Source of the DNA: Rubrobacter sp.
Lineage (GTDB): Bacteria > Actinomycetota > Rubrobacteria > Rubrobacterales > Rubrobacteraceae
Direction of reading: 5' to 3'
NCBI GenBank assembly: GCA_013695335.1
Contig: JACDAR010000032.1
Location: forward strand, 1-13,281
Length of the DNA: 13,281 bases
Shown: piece after piece, positions 7,126 to 13,281 of the stretch
How the letters are laid out: each line of letters opens with the position of its first letter
How positions within the stretch are numbered: position 1 is the stretch's first letter
Translations under genes and position numbers: made by a program
The notes under the pieces: model-generated
Databases searched by the model: none
Told to the model about the DNA's origin: nothing
What the model saw: the letters and a program-made list of their open reading frames with translations, nothing else

Positions 7126-8076
7126 CTAAGCCAGGATTAGGAGCAGGGCCGAGACCGTGACGACTGAGACCGTGGTGGAGACGAGGATGGCGCTGGAGAC
7201 GCGCTCGACGTAGGTATCGTACTGGCGGGCCACGATAAAGACGTTCGCCGCGACCGGGAGTGAGGCTGCCAGCGTGGCGGCGGTTGCCCACAGTGGATCA
7301 ACGTCGAAGATCAGGCTGGTTGAGACCCAGATCGCCGCCGGATGCACCAGCAATTTGAAGAGCGTCATGTAGGAGATCTCACCGAAACCCTTCGAAATGG
7401 ACCGCCCGACGAGCGTCGCCCCGAGGGCGAACAGGGCGCACGGCCCGGCTGCGTCTGAGAGCAGCCCCGTGAAGTTATCAAGGGGCGTGGGCAGCCGGAG
7501 GCCAGACGCCGAGACCAGCCCGCCAGCAAAGATGGCTATGATGATGGGGTTGCGGGCCAGTGATCCGGCGACAGATCCAACGAGACGCAGGCGCCCCCCG
7601 TCGTTTCCTTTGCTGCCTTCGACGAGCACCATCGTGAGTGGTATCAGCACGGTGGCTTCGAGGGTCAGCCCGATCACCACTGGTATCGCCGCGTCGCTTC
7701 CAAGGGCGGCTGAGATCAAAGGCAATCCCATGTAGCCGGTGTTCCCGAGCACCGCAGCCGCGCCGATCAGCGCAGCCTCTCCTCCACGAACCTCGAACAC
7801 GAACCATCCCAGAATTCCAGCCAACGCGAAGACCATTAGCCCGGTACCCAGGTAGGCCGCGATGAACGAAGCGTCGAAAACGTGGGCGATCGGGGAGGTC
7901 GCCATCAGGTCGAACAGGAAAGCAGGCAGCGCGAAGTAGAAGACGAAGGCGTTCACGCCAGCGATGCTCGCCTCGCCCAAGACTTTGAAGCGTCCGGCGG
8001 CGTAGCCGCAGAAGATCAGGGCGAAGAAAGGGAGAACCGTGTTGAATATGGTCTGCAAGACCAGGCAATCATACAA
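7126..8076 (-). CDS. AEC-family (auxin efflux carrier-like) membrane transporter
   Basis: The 316-residue protein is almost entirely membrane helices, about ten, as in the AEC family. Recognisable stretches are TVLPFFALIFCGYAAGRF near the N-terminus, FYFALPAFLF, GNTGYMGLPLI around 125, RNPIIIAIFAGGL around 175, and PCALFALGATLVGRS around 215-229. Bacterial members move organic acids such as malonate. Being convergent with the kinase/dehydrogenase pair, it could carry their acid substrate, though it is not in their operon. The start is uncertain: no in-frame ATG exists. TTG at 8076 gives the longest protein, and TTG at 8058 begins right at the conserved QTIFNTVLPFF; neither has a clear Shine-Dalgarno. 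A TACAAT box on the minus strand (8111-8106) could be the -10 element. Confidence 0.87.
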   Translation of the reverse strand: MYDCLVLQTIFNTVLPFFALIFCGYAAGRFKVLGEASIAGVNAFVFYFALPAFLFDLMATSPIAHVFDASFIAAYLGTGLMVFALAGILGWFVFEVRGGEAALIGAAAVLGNTGYMGLPLISAALGSDAAIPVVIGLTLEATVLIPLTMVLVEGSKGNDGGRLRLVGSVAGSLARNPIIIAIFAGGLVSASGLRLPTPLDNFTGLLSDAAGPCALFALGATLVGRSISKGFGEISYMTLFKLLVHPAAIWVSTSLIFDVDPLWATAATLAASLPVAANVFIVARQYDTYVERVSSAILVSTTVSVVTVSALLLILA

Positions 8077-8138
8077 GCCATCGCCGAACGTATCGCAGTC
8101 ACCGGATTGTAGGGACGCCGACCCGAAACTCCTATGGG

Positions 8139-8144
8139 TACAAT
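8139..8144 (+). promoter_or_regulatory. -10 box of a predicted leaderless promoter
   Basis: TACAAT (5 of 6 to TATAAT, and a TAnnnT match) ends 6 nt before the ATG at 8151, so transcription would start at or one base before the A of the start codon. No convincing -35 hexamer lies 16-18 nt upstream. The box sits in an imperfect palindrome with arms CTAT and ATAG at 8132-8146. Confidence 0.45.
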
Positions 8145-8150
8145 AGAAAT

Positions 8151-8246
8151 ATGGAGGCGGTCAACGGTTTCTACGCGCCCTGGTTGGACCTGATGTTCTG
8201 GGTTGGATTGCTGTGCTTGCTTCTCGGAACGCTTTATTGGTTGTAA
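8151..8246 (+). CDS. Small single-pass membrane protein (31 aa), unrecognised family
   Basis: The ORF encodes 31 residues, starting MEAVNGFYAPWLDLMFWVG and ending in LLGTLYWL. After a short N-terminal segment with one Glu and one Asp, residues 14-31 are an uninterrupted hydrophobic helix rich in Leu, with Trp and Tyr near the ends, typical of a single transmembrane segment. There are no Lys or Arg residues. It lies between the divergent AEC gene and the convergent diguanylate cyclase gene, with its TAA at 8244-8246 leaving one base before the cyclase stop. A TACAAT box 6 nt before the ATG supports a leaderless message. No homology is recognised; it could be a regulator of a neighbouring membrane protein, or a chance ORF. 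Confidence 0.45.
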   Translation: MEAVNGFYAPWLDLMFWVGLLCLLLGTLYWL

Positions 8247-8247
8247 G

Positions 8248-9318
8248 TCAGGCGGCGGCTTCGACGCGATTCCGGCCAAGAGCCTTGGCCCTGTAGAGTG
8301 CCTCGTCGGCGCGCTTGATGAGCGTCTTTTCGCTGTCGTCGGGTTGGAAACGGGCGATGCCGAAGCTCGCCGTTACCCCTGGAGTGGAATCTATCTCGTG
8401 GTGGGCAATGTGTTTTCTGAGTCGCTCGGCCAGCAAGTGCGATTGAAGGAGGTCGGTCTCAGGGGTCATGATGATGAACTCCTCGCCACCCCAGCGGCCC
8501 AGGTGGTCGGTCTCGCGGAGCAAGGGTCGGATGGTACGCACGATCTCCCGCAGGACCGCATCTCCGCGATCATGCCCGTACGAGTCGTTGATGCGCTTGA
8601 AGCTGTCAAGGTCGAAGAGGATCACGCACAGCGGACGTCCGTAGCGCCTGGCTTTCTCCATCTCCTCCCGTAGATCGGTGCGGAACCGCCGGCGGTTGGC
8701 GACGCCGGTCAGCTGGTCGGTGTGGGCCAGCTGGCGCATGCTCTCGGCCGCGATCCGCTGCCGCAGCATCTCGTCCTTGACGTAGGACGACGCGTAGGAT
8801 AAGGCGATGATCGCCCCCATGAACCCGTTCATCCTCACGACCCATGAGATCTCCGCCAAGTCCAGGCTCCCGGCCGGAATCTCCAACACGGCCCTGGCGA
8901 GGACGAGGACGAGGCTCGTCCCGAAGAGCGCCAGGGAGATCCGCAGCGCTGCGCTCCTGTCGAACACGAGGGTCGCTGCTACGTAGAGCGCCGTCAACGT
9001 AAGGAAGGAGATCTCCGTCACGTTGGTCCGCGCGCCGGACAGGTCTTCGCTGACGTAGAGCGCGTAGGCCATGTGTATCAGGGCGAACCCGGCTCCTCCC
9101 GCGAAGGCCGTGCGTTCGATCACCAGAATGGGCACGGTCCCGCGCCACAGCGCCCAGATGCAGCAGAGCGAAAAGAGCGCGAACAAAGGAAAAGTTACCA
9201 TCATCGAAGGGTCCGTGAGCCCGGAGTTGGCCCAGAGCAGGACCACGGCGAGAAGCCCGCTCGCCAGGGCGGCCATGTAGACTCTTCGCTTTACGTTGTT
9301 CAGCGAATCCTTGTTCAT
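8248..9318 (-). CDS. Membrane-anchored diguanylate cyclase (GGDEF domain)
   Basis: The 356-residue protein has about six transmembrane helices in residues 13-180, then a GGDEF domain from about 195 to the end. It makes cyclic di-GMP from two GTP. Active-site elements are complete: DQLTGVANRRRF (201-212), FDLDSFKRINDSYGHDRGD (235-253) with the metal-binding Asp, and the signature GGEEF at 277-281. The product-inhibition I-site RxxD is present as RETD (268-271), five residues before GGEEF, so feedback control is expected. No EAL or HD-GYP domain is attached. The N-terminal region is an integral-membrane sensor I cannot assign to a named family. The ATG at 9318 lacks a strong Shine-Dalgarno. It converges on the small ORF ending at 8246. 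Confidence 0.92.
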   Translation of the reverse strand: MNKDSLNNVKRRVYMAALASGLLAVVLLWANSGLTDPSMMVTFPLFALFSLCCIWALWRGTVPILVIERTAFAGGAGFALIHMAYALYVSEDLSGARTNVTEISFLTLTALYVAATLVFDRSAALRISLALFGTSLVLVLARAVLEIPAGSLDLAEISWVVRMNGFMGAIIALSYASSYVKDEMLRQRIAAESMRQLAHTDQLTGVANRRRFRTDLREEMEKARRYGRPLCVILFDLDSFKRINDSYGHDRGDAVLREIVRTIRPLLRETDHLGRWGGEEFIIMTPETDLLQSHLLAERLRKHIAHHEIDSTPGVTASFGIARFQPDDSEKTLIKRADEALYRAKALGRNRVEAAA

Positions 9319-9450
9319 CGAGGCCAGCCCAAGGTACCTCTATTTTCTCTTTCGTCGGCTTATATATCTGGTGGAGAACTACGGGTTCGGGGTTGCAATG
9401 GATCACCCGACTGTACTGGTACTGCCCCTAGTGGCTACTTTCGGACACGG

Positions 9451-9474
9451 GCGGAACGGGGGAAACCATTCCGC
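9451..9474. terminator. Strong hairpin between selD and the diguanylate cyclase gene, possible terminator
   Basis: Arms GCGGAACGG (9451-9459) and CCATTCCGC (9466-9474) pair over nine positions with one C-A mismatch, around a GGGAAA loop. It lies about 40 nt downstream of the selD stop, where a terminator would be expected. There is no T-tract on either strand, so intrinsic termination is doubtful. The rest of the 196-nt gap holds no gene that I can see. Confidence 0.3.
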
Positions 9475-9514
9475 ATTCGTTCGGAGGCGCAGCAGCACTC
9501 CATTCACAGAGATT

Positions 9515-10525
9515 CTAGGTCGTGACCCGAATTCCTGAGTCTTCTACCACTTCACCGACGACCGCCGCCGTATCGCCGCGTTCCTCAAGCGCGCCGAGCA
9601 GGCGCCGCGCCGCATCTTCGGGCGCCGCGATCAGCAACCCGCCGCTGGTCTGCGGGTCGTAGAGCGGCAGGAGATCATCGTCCCCGATTCCGTCGGGGAA
9701 CACGCGGCCTTCCAGATATTCCCTGTTGTTCTTCAGGCCGCCGGGATACACGCCGTCTTTGGATAGTGGCACCGCCCGTTCCCAGACCGGAACGTCGCCC
9801 CGGCACACCACGGCCCCGACCCCGCTCGCCTCCAGCATCTCGGTGAGGTGGCCGAGGAAGCCGTAACCCGTCACGTCCGTTGCGGAAGATGGGACAGCCT
9901 CGCGCATGGCGTCCCTGGCGCCGCGGTTCAGGTGCGCAGCCTTCTCGACCGCGTCCTCGATGTCACTTTCCGAGAGAAGATCCTGCTTCAGCGCCGTAGT
10001 CAGGATGCCGAGGCCGAGCGGTTTGGTTAGTATCAGCCTGTCGCCGACCTTCGCCCCGGCGTTCCGAACCACCCTGTCCGCTTCCACGAATCCCGTTACG
10101 GAGAGGCCGTATTTGGGCTCCTCATCCTGTACCGAGTGGCCGCCGCACAGTTTCGCGCCCGCCTCCTCGATCCTGGACTGGCCGCCGGCCAAGATCTCAC
10201 GCAGTATTCCGAGGTCCAGAGAACTGGGAAAGCCCACGAGGTTCAGGGCCGTCAGGGGTTCGCCGCCCATCGCGTACACGTCCGAGAAGGCGTTGGCCGC
10301 GGCGATCTGCCCGAACCGGTAGGGATCGTCCACGATGGGGGTGAAGAAATCGGCTGTCTGGAGGAGCAGGCCGCCGCCGAACGGGATGTACCCGGCGTCG
10401 TCCCTGGTCTCCATCCCGCTCACGAAACCGGCGGCGTCAGCCGGCGAGAGCCCTTTCAAAGCCTGCTCCAGGTCCCCCGGAGCGAACTTCGACGCTCAAC
10501 CAGCTTTCGTCGAGTACTTCGTCAA
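9515..10525 (-). CDS. selD: Selenide, water dikinase (selenophosphate synthetase), UGA-recoded selenoprotein
   Basis: SelD makes selenophosphate from selenide and ATP, the selenium donor for selenocysteine tRNA and selenouridine. The family is clear from METRDDAGYIPFGGGLLLQT, TADFFTPIVDDPYRFGQIAAANAFSDVYAMGG, LCGGHSVQDEEPKYGLSVTG (split across the centre) and TDVTGYGFLGHLTEM. A conventional ORF starts at TTG 10459 and lacks the catalytic N-terminus. Reading upstream through TGA at 10498-10496 gives TKYSTKAG-U-ASKFAPGDL, which aligns with E. coli SelD TQYSHGAGCGCKISP: the TGA falls on the catalytic Cys17 and the essential Lys20 is kept. The protein is therefore read with Sec at that position, about residue 10 from the TTG at 10525. 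The homology continues to IRL before this TTG, but another in-frame TGA (10534-10532) separates it from ATG 10549, so the true start is uncertain. Confidence 0.9.
10465..10483 (-). promoter_or_regulatory. Bacterial SECIS element for selD
   Basis: Twelve bases after the in-frame TGA the minus strand reads GCTCC (10483-10479), GGGGGACCT (10478-10470) and GGAGC (10469-10465). The outer five pairs are perfect. GGG and CCT extend the stem to eight pairs including one G-U, leaving a GGA apical loop. The apical loop begins about 20 nt after the TGA and starts with G, fitting the described bacterial SECIS form (short stem, G at the top of the loop, roughly 16-37 nt from UGA) that recruits SelB. Confidence 0.75.
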
Positions 10526-10546
10526 CCTGATTCACTTGCGCTTGTC

Positions 10547-10562
10547 CATCGGCCCGAGTGTA
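10547..10562 (-). promoter_or_regulatory. Predicted leaderless promoter and ATG upstream of selD
   Basis: On the minus strand TACACT (10562-10557, TAnnnT type) is followed by 7 nt and then ATG (10549-10547), so the message would begin at or next to the A of this codon. The ATG is in the selD frame and reads MDKRK, then TGA, then IRLTKYS. No good -35 is visible. This supports transcription starting here, whichever codon is used for SelD. Confidence 0.4.
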
Positions 10563-10913
10563 CCCGCGATGCAGGAAGCAATATGTGGATGTCGGATCAC
10601 CAAATCAGCCGAAGACGGTTCTTCCCTGGTAACGACGAGGCTTCGGATGCGGATGACTGTTGGGGAGCTAGTGAACCCGCCGCCGGCTTCGCCCTGCCCG
10701 GTGAAGTAGCGGCCCGTGTGTCCGATCTCGAACCCTGTATAGAACCGTGTTGACGCGGATTCGGGACTCGGTTAGGCTCAGGACTGGGACAGATCAAACA
10801 TGTCTCGGAAAGGGGTCCAATGTAGCGGGCATGGCGGGTGCTCCGTGCCGGGCGCCCTCGGTTTCGTCGGGTATATCTTCGAAGGTGGAAAAACCAGATA
10901 GAGGAGGTCGGGT
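10550..10913. other. 364-bp divergent intergenic region between selD and glpK
   Basis: I find no supported protein gene or tRNA here, including no tRNA-Sec. It contains the selD promoter candidate at the left, a stable hairpin around 10683-10712 (CTTCGCC pairing with GGTGAAG around CTGCCC), the glpK promoter candidate at 10750-10778, and a leader of about 130 nt. The leader has a stem GGGTGC/GCGCCC (10836-10841 with 10852-10857) and an 8-bp palindrome CTTCGAAG near 10877-10884. Confidence 0.5.
10750..10778 (+). promoter_or_regulatory. Predicted promoter for the glpK-dhaK operon
   Basis: TTGACG (10750-10755) and TAGGCT (10773-10778) are spaced by 17 nt. This matches the TTGACn / TAGnnT form of actinobacterial housekeeping promoters. 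The start would be near 10785, giving a leader of about 130 nt before glpK, long enough to hold a regulatory structure. Confidence 0.5.
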
Positions 10914-12434
10914 GTGGCAGGCGACTACGTACTAGCGATTGACCAGGGGACGACGTCGAGCAGGGCAATAGTCTTCAACCACGATAGCGCAACCGTGGGG
11001 GAGGCCCAGAAAGAGTTCACCCAGCACTACCCGAGGCCGGGATGGGTGGAGCACGACGCCAACGAGATCTGGGACGTAACCCTCGGCGTTATGAACCAGG
11101 CGCTGGAGGATGCCGGTGTATCGCCCGGGGACATAGCGGCCATCGGCATCACCAACCAGCGCGAGACCGTGGTGATGTGGGACAAGGAAACGGGCGAGCC
11201 GGTGCATAACGCCATAGTGTGGCAGGATCGCCGCGGAGCCCAGATCTGCACGGAACTCTCCGAAGCTGGTAACGACGAGATGGTGGCAAACAAGACGGGC
11301 CTCGTCATTGACGCCTACTTCTCGGGCTCCAAGGTGAAGTGGCTTCTGGATAACACGGAAGGACTCCGGGAGCGTGCGCAGAACGGCGAGGTCCTCTTCG
11401 GCACCATGGACACGTGGCTGATCTGGAAGCTGACCAACGGTAAGGCCCACGTCACAGACTACACCAACGCCTCACGCACCCTGATGTACAACATCTTCGA
11501 CCTGAAGTGGGACGACGATCTGCTTGAAATGCTCGGCGCACCGCGTCAGATGCTGCCCGAGGTCAAGCCTTCCTCATACGTCTACGGTGACACCGACGCC
11601 GATATATTCGGCGCCGAGGTCCCAGTTGCCGGCGTTGCGGGAGACCAGCAGGCGGCCCTCTTCGGCGAAGTCGCCTTCGAGAAGGGCCTGACGAAAAATA
11701 CCTACGGCACCGGCTCCTTCGCCCTGATGAACACAGGCACGGAGCCGATAAAGAGCCAGCGCGCCATGCTCACCACCATAGCCTGGGGACTCGGCGACAA
11801 CCCCGTAGAGTACGCCCTCGAAGGCGCCATCTTCATAACCGGCGCTGCGGTGCAGTGGTTGCGCGACGGACTCGGCATTATCCAGGACGCTGCCGAGACC
11901 GAGGAGCTCGCCGCGAGCCTCGACTCCAACGACGACGTGTACTTCGTGCCCGGCCTGGTTGGACTTGGCGCGCCGCACTGGGATTCTTATGCCCGCGGAA
12001 CCATCGTCGGCCTCACGCGGGGCACGGGAAGGGCGCATCTGGCGCGGGCCGCGCTAGAGAGCATGTGCTACCAGACCCGCGACGCCGTCGAGGCCATGGC
12101 CGCCGACGCCGGCATAGACATCCCGACTTTCAAGGCTGACGGTGGGGCCGCCGCCAACCGCTGGATGATGCAGTTCCAGGCAGACATCCTCGGCGTGCCG
12201 GTCGAGGTTCCCGAGACGCTGGAGACCACGGCCCTTGGGGCCGCGTACCTGGCGGGGCTGGCAGTCGGGTTCTGGGCTGATCAGGAAGAGCTCAAGAACC
12301 GCTGGAGGCTCCGCCGCCGCTACGAGCCTCAGATGGACGAGGAAGAGCGCGAGCGGCTGTACGGCAGGTGGAAGGAGGCCCTGGAACGATCCAAGAGCTG
12401 GGCCCAGGAAGCAGTCGAGTCCCCGCTGGCTTAG
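10914..12434 (+). CDS. glpK: Glycerol kinase
   Basis: The 506-residue FGGY-family kinase converts glycerol and ATP to sn-glycerol-3-phosphate in the cytoplasm. Phosphate-binding LAIDQGTTSSRAIVF is at 7-21, AIGITNQRETVVMWD with GEPVHNAIVWQDRR follows (the R-E and W-Q-D residues contact glycerol), then GTMDTWLIWKLT, TDYTNASRTLMYN, GDQQAALFGE, NTYGTGSF, GLGAPHWD and the C-terminal ADGGAAANRWMMQFQADIL nucleotide-binding stretch. All are typical of GlpK and the length is standard. The start is GTG at 10914 with AGGAGG (10902-10907) 6 nt upstream. dhaK follows 18 nt after the stop. No glycerol facilitator (glpF) or glycerol-3-phosphate dehydrogenase gene is in view. Confidence 0.97.
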   Translation: MAGDYVLAIDQGTTSSRAIVFNHDSATVGEAQKEFTQHYPRPGWVEHDANEIWDVTLGVMNQALEDAGVSPGDIAAIGITNQRETVVMWDKETGEPVHNAIVWQDRRGAQICTELSEAGNDEMVANKTGLVIDAYFSGSKVKWLLDNTEGLRERAQNGEVLFGTMDTWLIWKLTNGKAHVTDYTNASRTLMYNIFDLKWDDDLLEMLGAPRQMLPEVKPSSYVYGDTDADIFGAEVPVAGVAGDQQAALFGEVAFEKGLTKNTYGTGSFALMNTGTEPIKSQRAMLTTIAWGLGDNPVEYALEGAIFITGAAVQWLRDGLGIIQDAAETEELAASLDSNDDVYFVPGLVGLGAPHWDSYARGTIVGLTRGTGRAHLARAALESMCYQTRDAVEAMAADAGIDIPTFKADGGAAANRWMMQFQADILGVPVEVPETLETTALGAAYLAGLAVGFWADQEELKNRWRLRRRYEPQMDEEERERLYGRWKEALERSKSWAQEAVESPLA

Positions 12435-12452
12435 GAACCTATGGAGGGCAGC

Positions 12453-13281
12453 ATGAAGAAGCTCATCAACGCCCCGGAGCAGGTGGTCGGGGAGATGCTC
12501 CGGGGCATGGAGGCGGCGCACGGGGGAGAGGGCGGGCTTATCCGCATCCTCCACGAGCATAGCGTAGTGGTGCGCGCCGACGCCCCAATCCAGGGCAAAG
12601 TCGCCCTCATCTCCGGCGGCGGCTCCGGCCATGAGCCGACGCACGGCGGTTTCGTCGGCCCGGGTATGCTCGACGCCGCGTGCGCCGGCTCCGTGTTCAC
12701 CAGCCCGACCCCTGACCAGATGCTCGAAGCCACCAAAGCCGTTGACGGCGGGGCAGGGGTCTTCTATGTGGTCAAGAACTACACCGGCGACGTGCTCAAC
12801 TTCGAGATGGCCGGAGAGCTGGCCGAGGCCGAGGGCATCGAGACCGACTACGTGGTCACAAACGACGACGTTGCGGTCGAGGACTCCACATTCACCAGCG
12901 GCCGTCGCGGGGTGGCCGGTACGATCTTCGTACATAAGATCTGCGGGGCCGCCGCCGCTGACGATGGCAAGGATCTCGCTGGCATCAAGGAGCTTGCGGA
13001 GAAAGTCAATTCCAACGTGCGAACGATGGGGACGGCGCTAACGAGTTGCACGCCGCCCGAGGCGGGGGAGCCGATATTCCGGATCGGGGACGACGAGATG
13101 GAGATCGGGGTCGGCATCCACGGCGAGCCCGGCGTCGAGCGCAAGAAGATAGCCCCGGCAAACGAGATAGTGGACGAGATGATGCAGAAGATACTGGGCG
13201 ACTCCGTGGATTTCTCCGGCTCCGAGGTGGCCGTTATTGTCAATGGCATGGGCGGCACGCCCCAGATGGAACTTTACATAG
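12453..13281 (+). CDS. dhaK: Dihydroxyacetone kinase subunit DhaK, 3' end outside window
   Basis: The first 276 residues are present. DhaK binds dihydroxyacetone covalently and presents it for phosphorylation to dihydroxyacetone phosphate by an ATP- or DhaL/DhaM-dependent partner. Visible landmarks are MKKLINAPEQVVGEML at the start, SGGGSGHEPTHGGFVGPGM (54-72) with His60 and the GSGHEP loop, NYTGDVLNFEMA (109-120) with Asp113, and GVGIHGEPGVER (219-230) with His223, the residue that forms the hemiaminal bond to the substrate. The ATG at 12453 has GGAGGG 4 nt upstream and is preferred over an in-frame ATG at 12441. Whether a DhaL domain is fused or encoded next cannot be seen; the length so far fits the stand-alone DhaK or the N-terminal half of an ATP-dependent fusion enzyme. 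Confidence 0.95.
   Translation, partial: MKKLINAPEQVVGEMLRGMEAAHGGEGGLIRILHEHSVVVRADAPIQGKVALISGGGSGHEPTHGGFVGPGMLDAACAGSVFTSPTPDQMLEATKAVDGGAGVFYVVKNYTGDVLNFEMAGELAEAEGIETDYVVTNDDVAVEDSTFTSGRRGVAGTIFVHKICGAAAADDGKDLAGIKELAEKVNSNVRTMGTALTSCTPPEAGEPIFRIGDDEMEIGVGIHGEPGVERKKIAPANEIVDEMMQKILGDSVDFSGSEVAVIVNGMGGTPQMELYI

Noticed and set aside
8016..8279. ATG-initiated minus-strand frame overlapping the AEC start, considered as a shifted true start
   Set aside because: Its product has no AEC similarity, and the AEC frame is intact from the conserved N-terminal helix onward, so no frameshift is needed.
9361..9514. Possible tRNA (including tRNA-Sec) in the selD-cyclase gap because of GGGTTCG-like stretches
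   Set aside because: No T-stem pairing or acceptor stem can be built around them on either strand.
10700..10760. T-arm-like GGGTTCGAG on the minus strand upstream of selD
   Set aside because: The flanking bases do not pair into a five-base T-stem and no anticodon arm is found at the right distance.
10800..10901. 33-codon ORF in the glpK leader
   Set aside because: No convincing ribosome site and no recognisable product; kept only as part of the leader observation, not as a gene.
12054..12935. Minus-strand ORF of 293 codons opposite glpK and dhaK
   Set aside because: It is antisense to two well-conserved genes and shows no recognisable motifs.

Overview
The window is a gene-dense stretch of moderately high-GC bacterial DNA with about twelve genes, no rRNA or tRNA that I could find, and no insertion sequences, transposases or CRISPR arrays. 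Several traits fit an actinobacterium: frequent GTG and TTG starts, very short gene spacings with GTGA/TTGA overlaps, TAnnnT-type -10 boxes placed 6-7 nt before an ATG (leaderless mRNAs), and the types of family present. A Rubrobacter-like lineage is my best guess, but it rests on gene content and style only.

Layout. (1) Bases 1-4481, all on the minus strand, form one apparent six-gene operon read right to left: a small fungal-luciferase-domain (DUF5519-type) protein, a MarR-family regulator, an NADPH-dependent FMN reductase, a 14-TM drug-efflux MFS transporter, an Asp-box beta-propeller protein and, cut by the window edge, a luciferase-like flavin monooxygenase (LLM). A good -35/-10 promoter precedes the first gene, and a 20-bp MarR-style palindrome touches its -10 box. 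The operon looks like a self-repressed redox/efflux module. (2) Bases 4735-7110, plus strand: a four-carbon acid sugar kinase (DUF1537/YgbK/OtnK family) and a 3-hydroxyisobutyrate/L-threonate dehydrogenase-family enzyme. This is part of a tetronate (threonate/erythronate) catabolic route towards dihydroxyacetone phosphate. A convergent AEC-family carrier (7126-8076, minus) may move an organic acid. (3) Bases 8139-8246, plus: a 31-codon, single-membrane-segment ORF behind a TACAAT box that would make it leaderless. (4) Bases 8248-9318, minus: a membrane diguanylate cyclase (GGEEF) with an intact inhibitory site. (5) Bases 9515-10525 or 10549, minus: selD, selenophosphate synthetase. Its conserved catalytic position is an in-frame TGA followed by a bacterial SECIS-type hairpin, so SelD is itself a selenoprotein, and a conventional ORF call truncates it. 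A second in-frame TGA lies 12 codons upstream, after a leaderless-looking ATG. (6) Bases 10914-13281, plus: glpK (glycerol kinase) and dhaK (dihydroxyacetone kinase, cut by the window end).

The two sugar/polyol regions share an end point. The tetronate route and the dihydroxyacetone kinase both feed dihydroxyacetone phosphate, and glycerol kinase feeds glycerol-3-phosphate one oxidation step away. The most noteworthy features are the recoded selD start region and the MarR-controlled flavin/luciferase-domain cassette.
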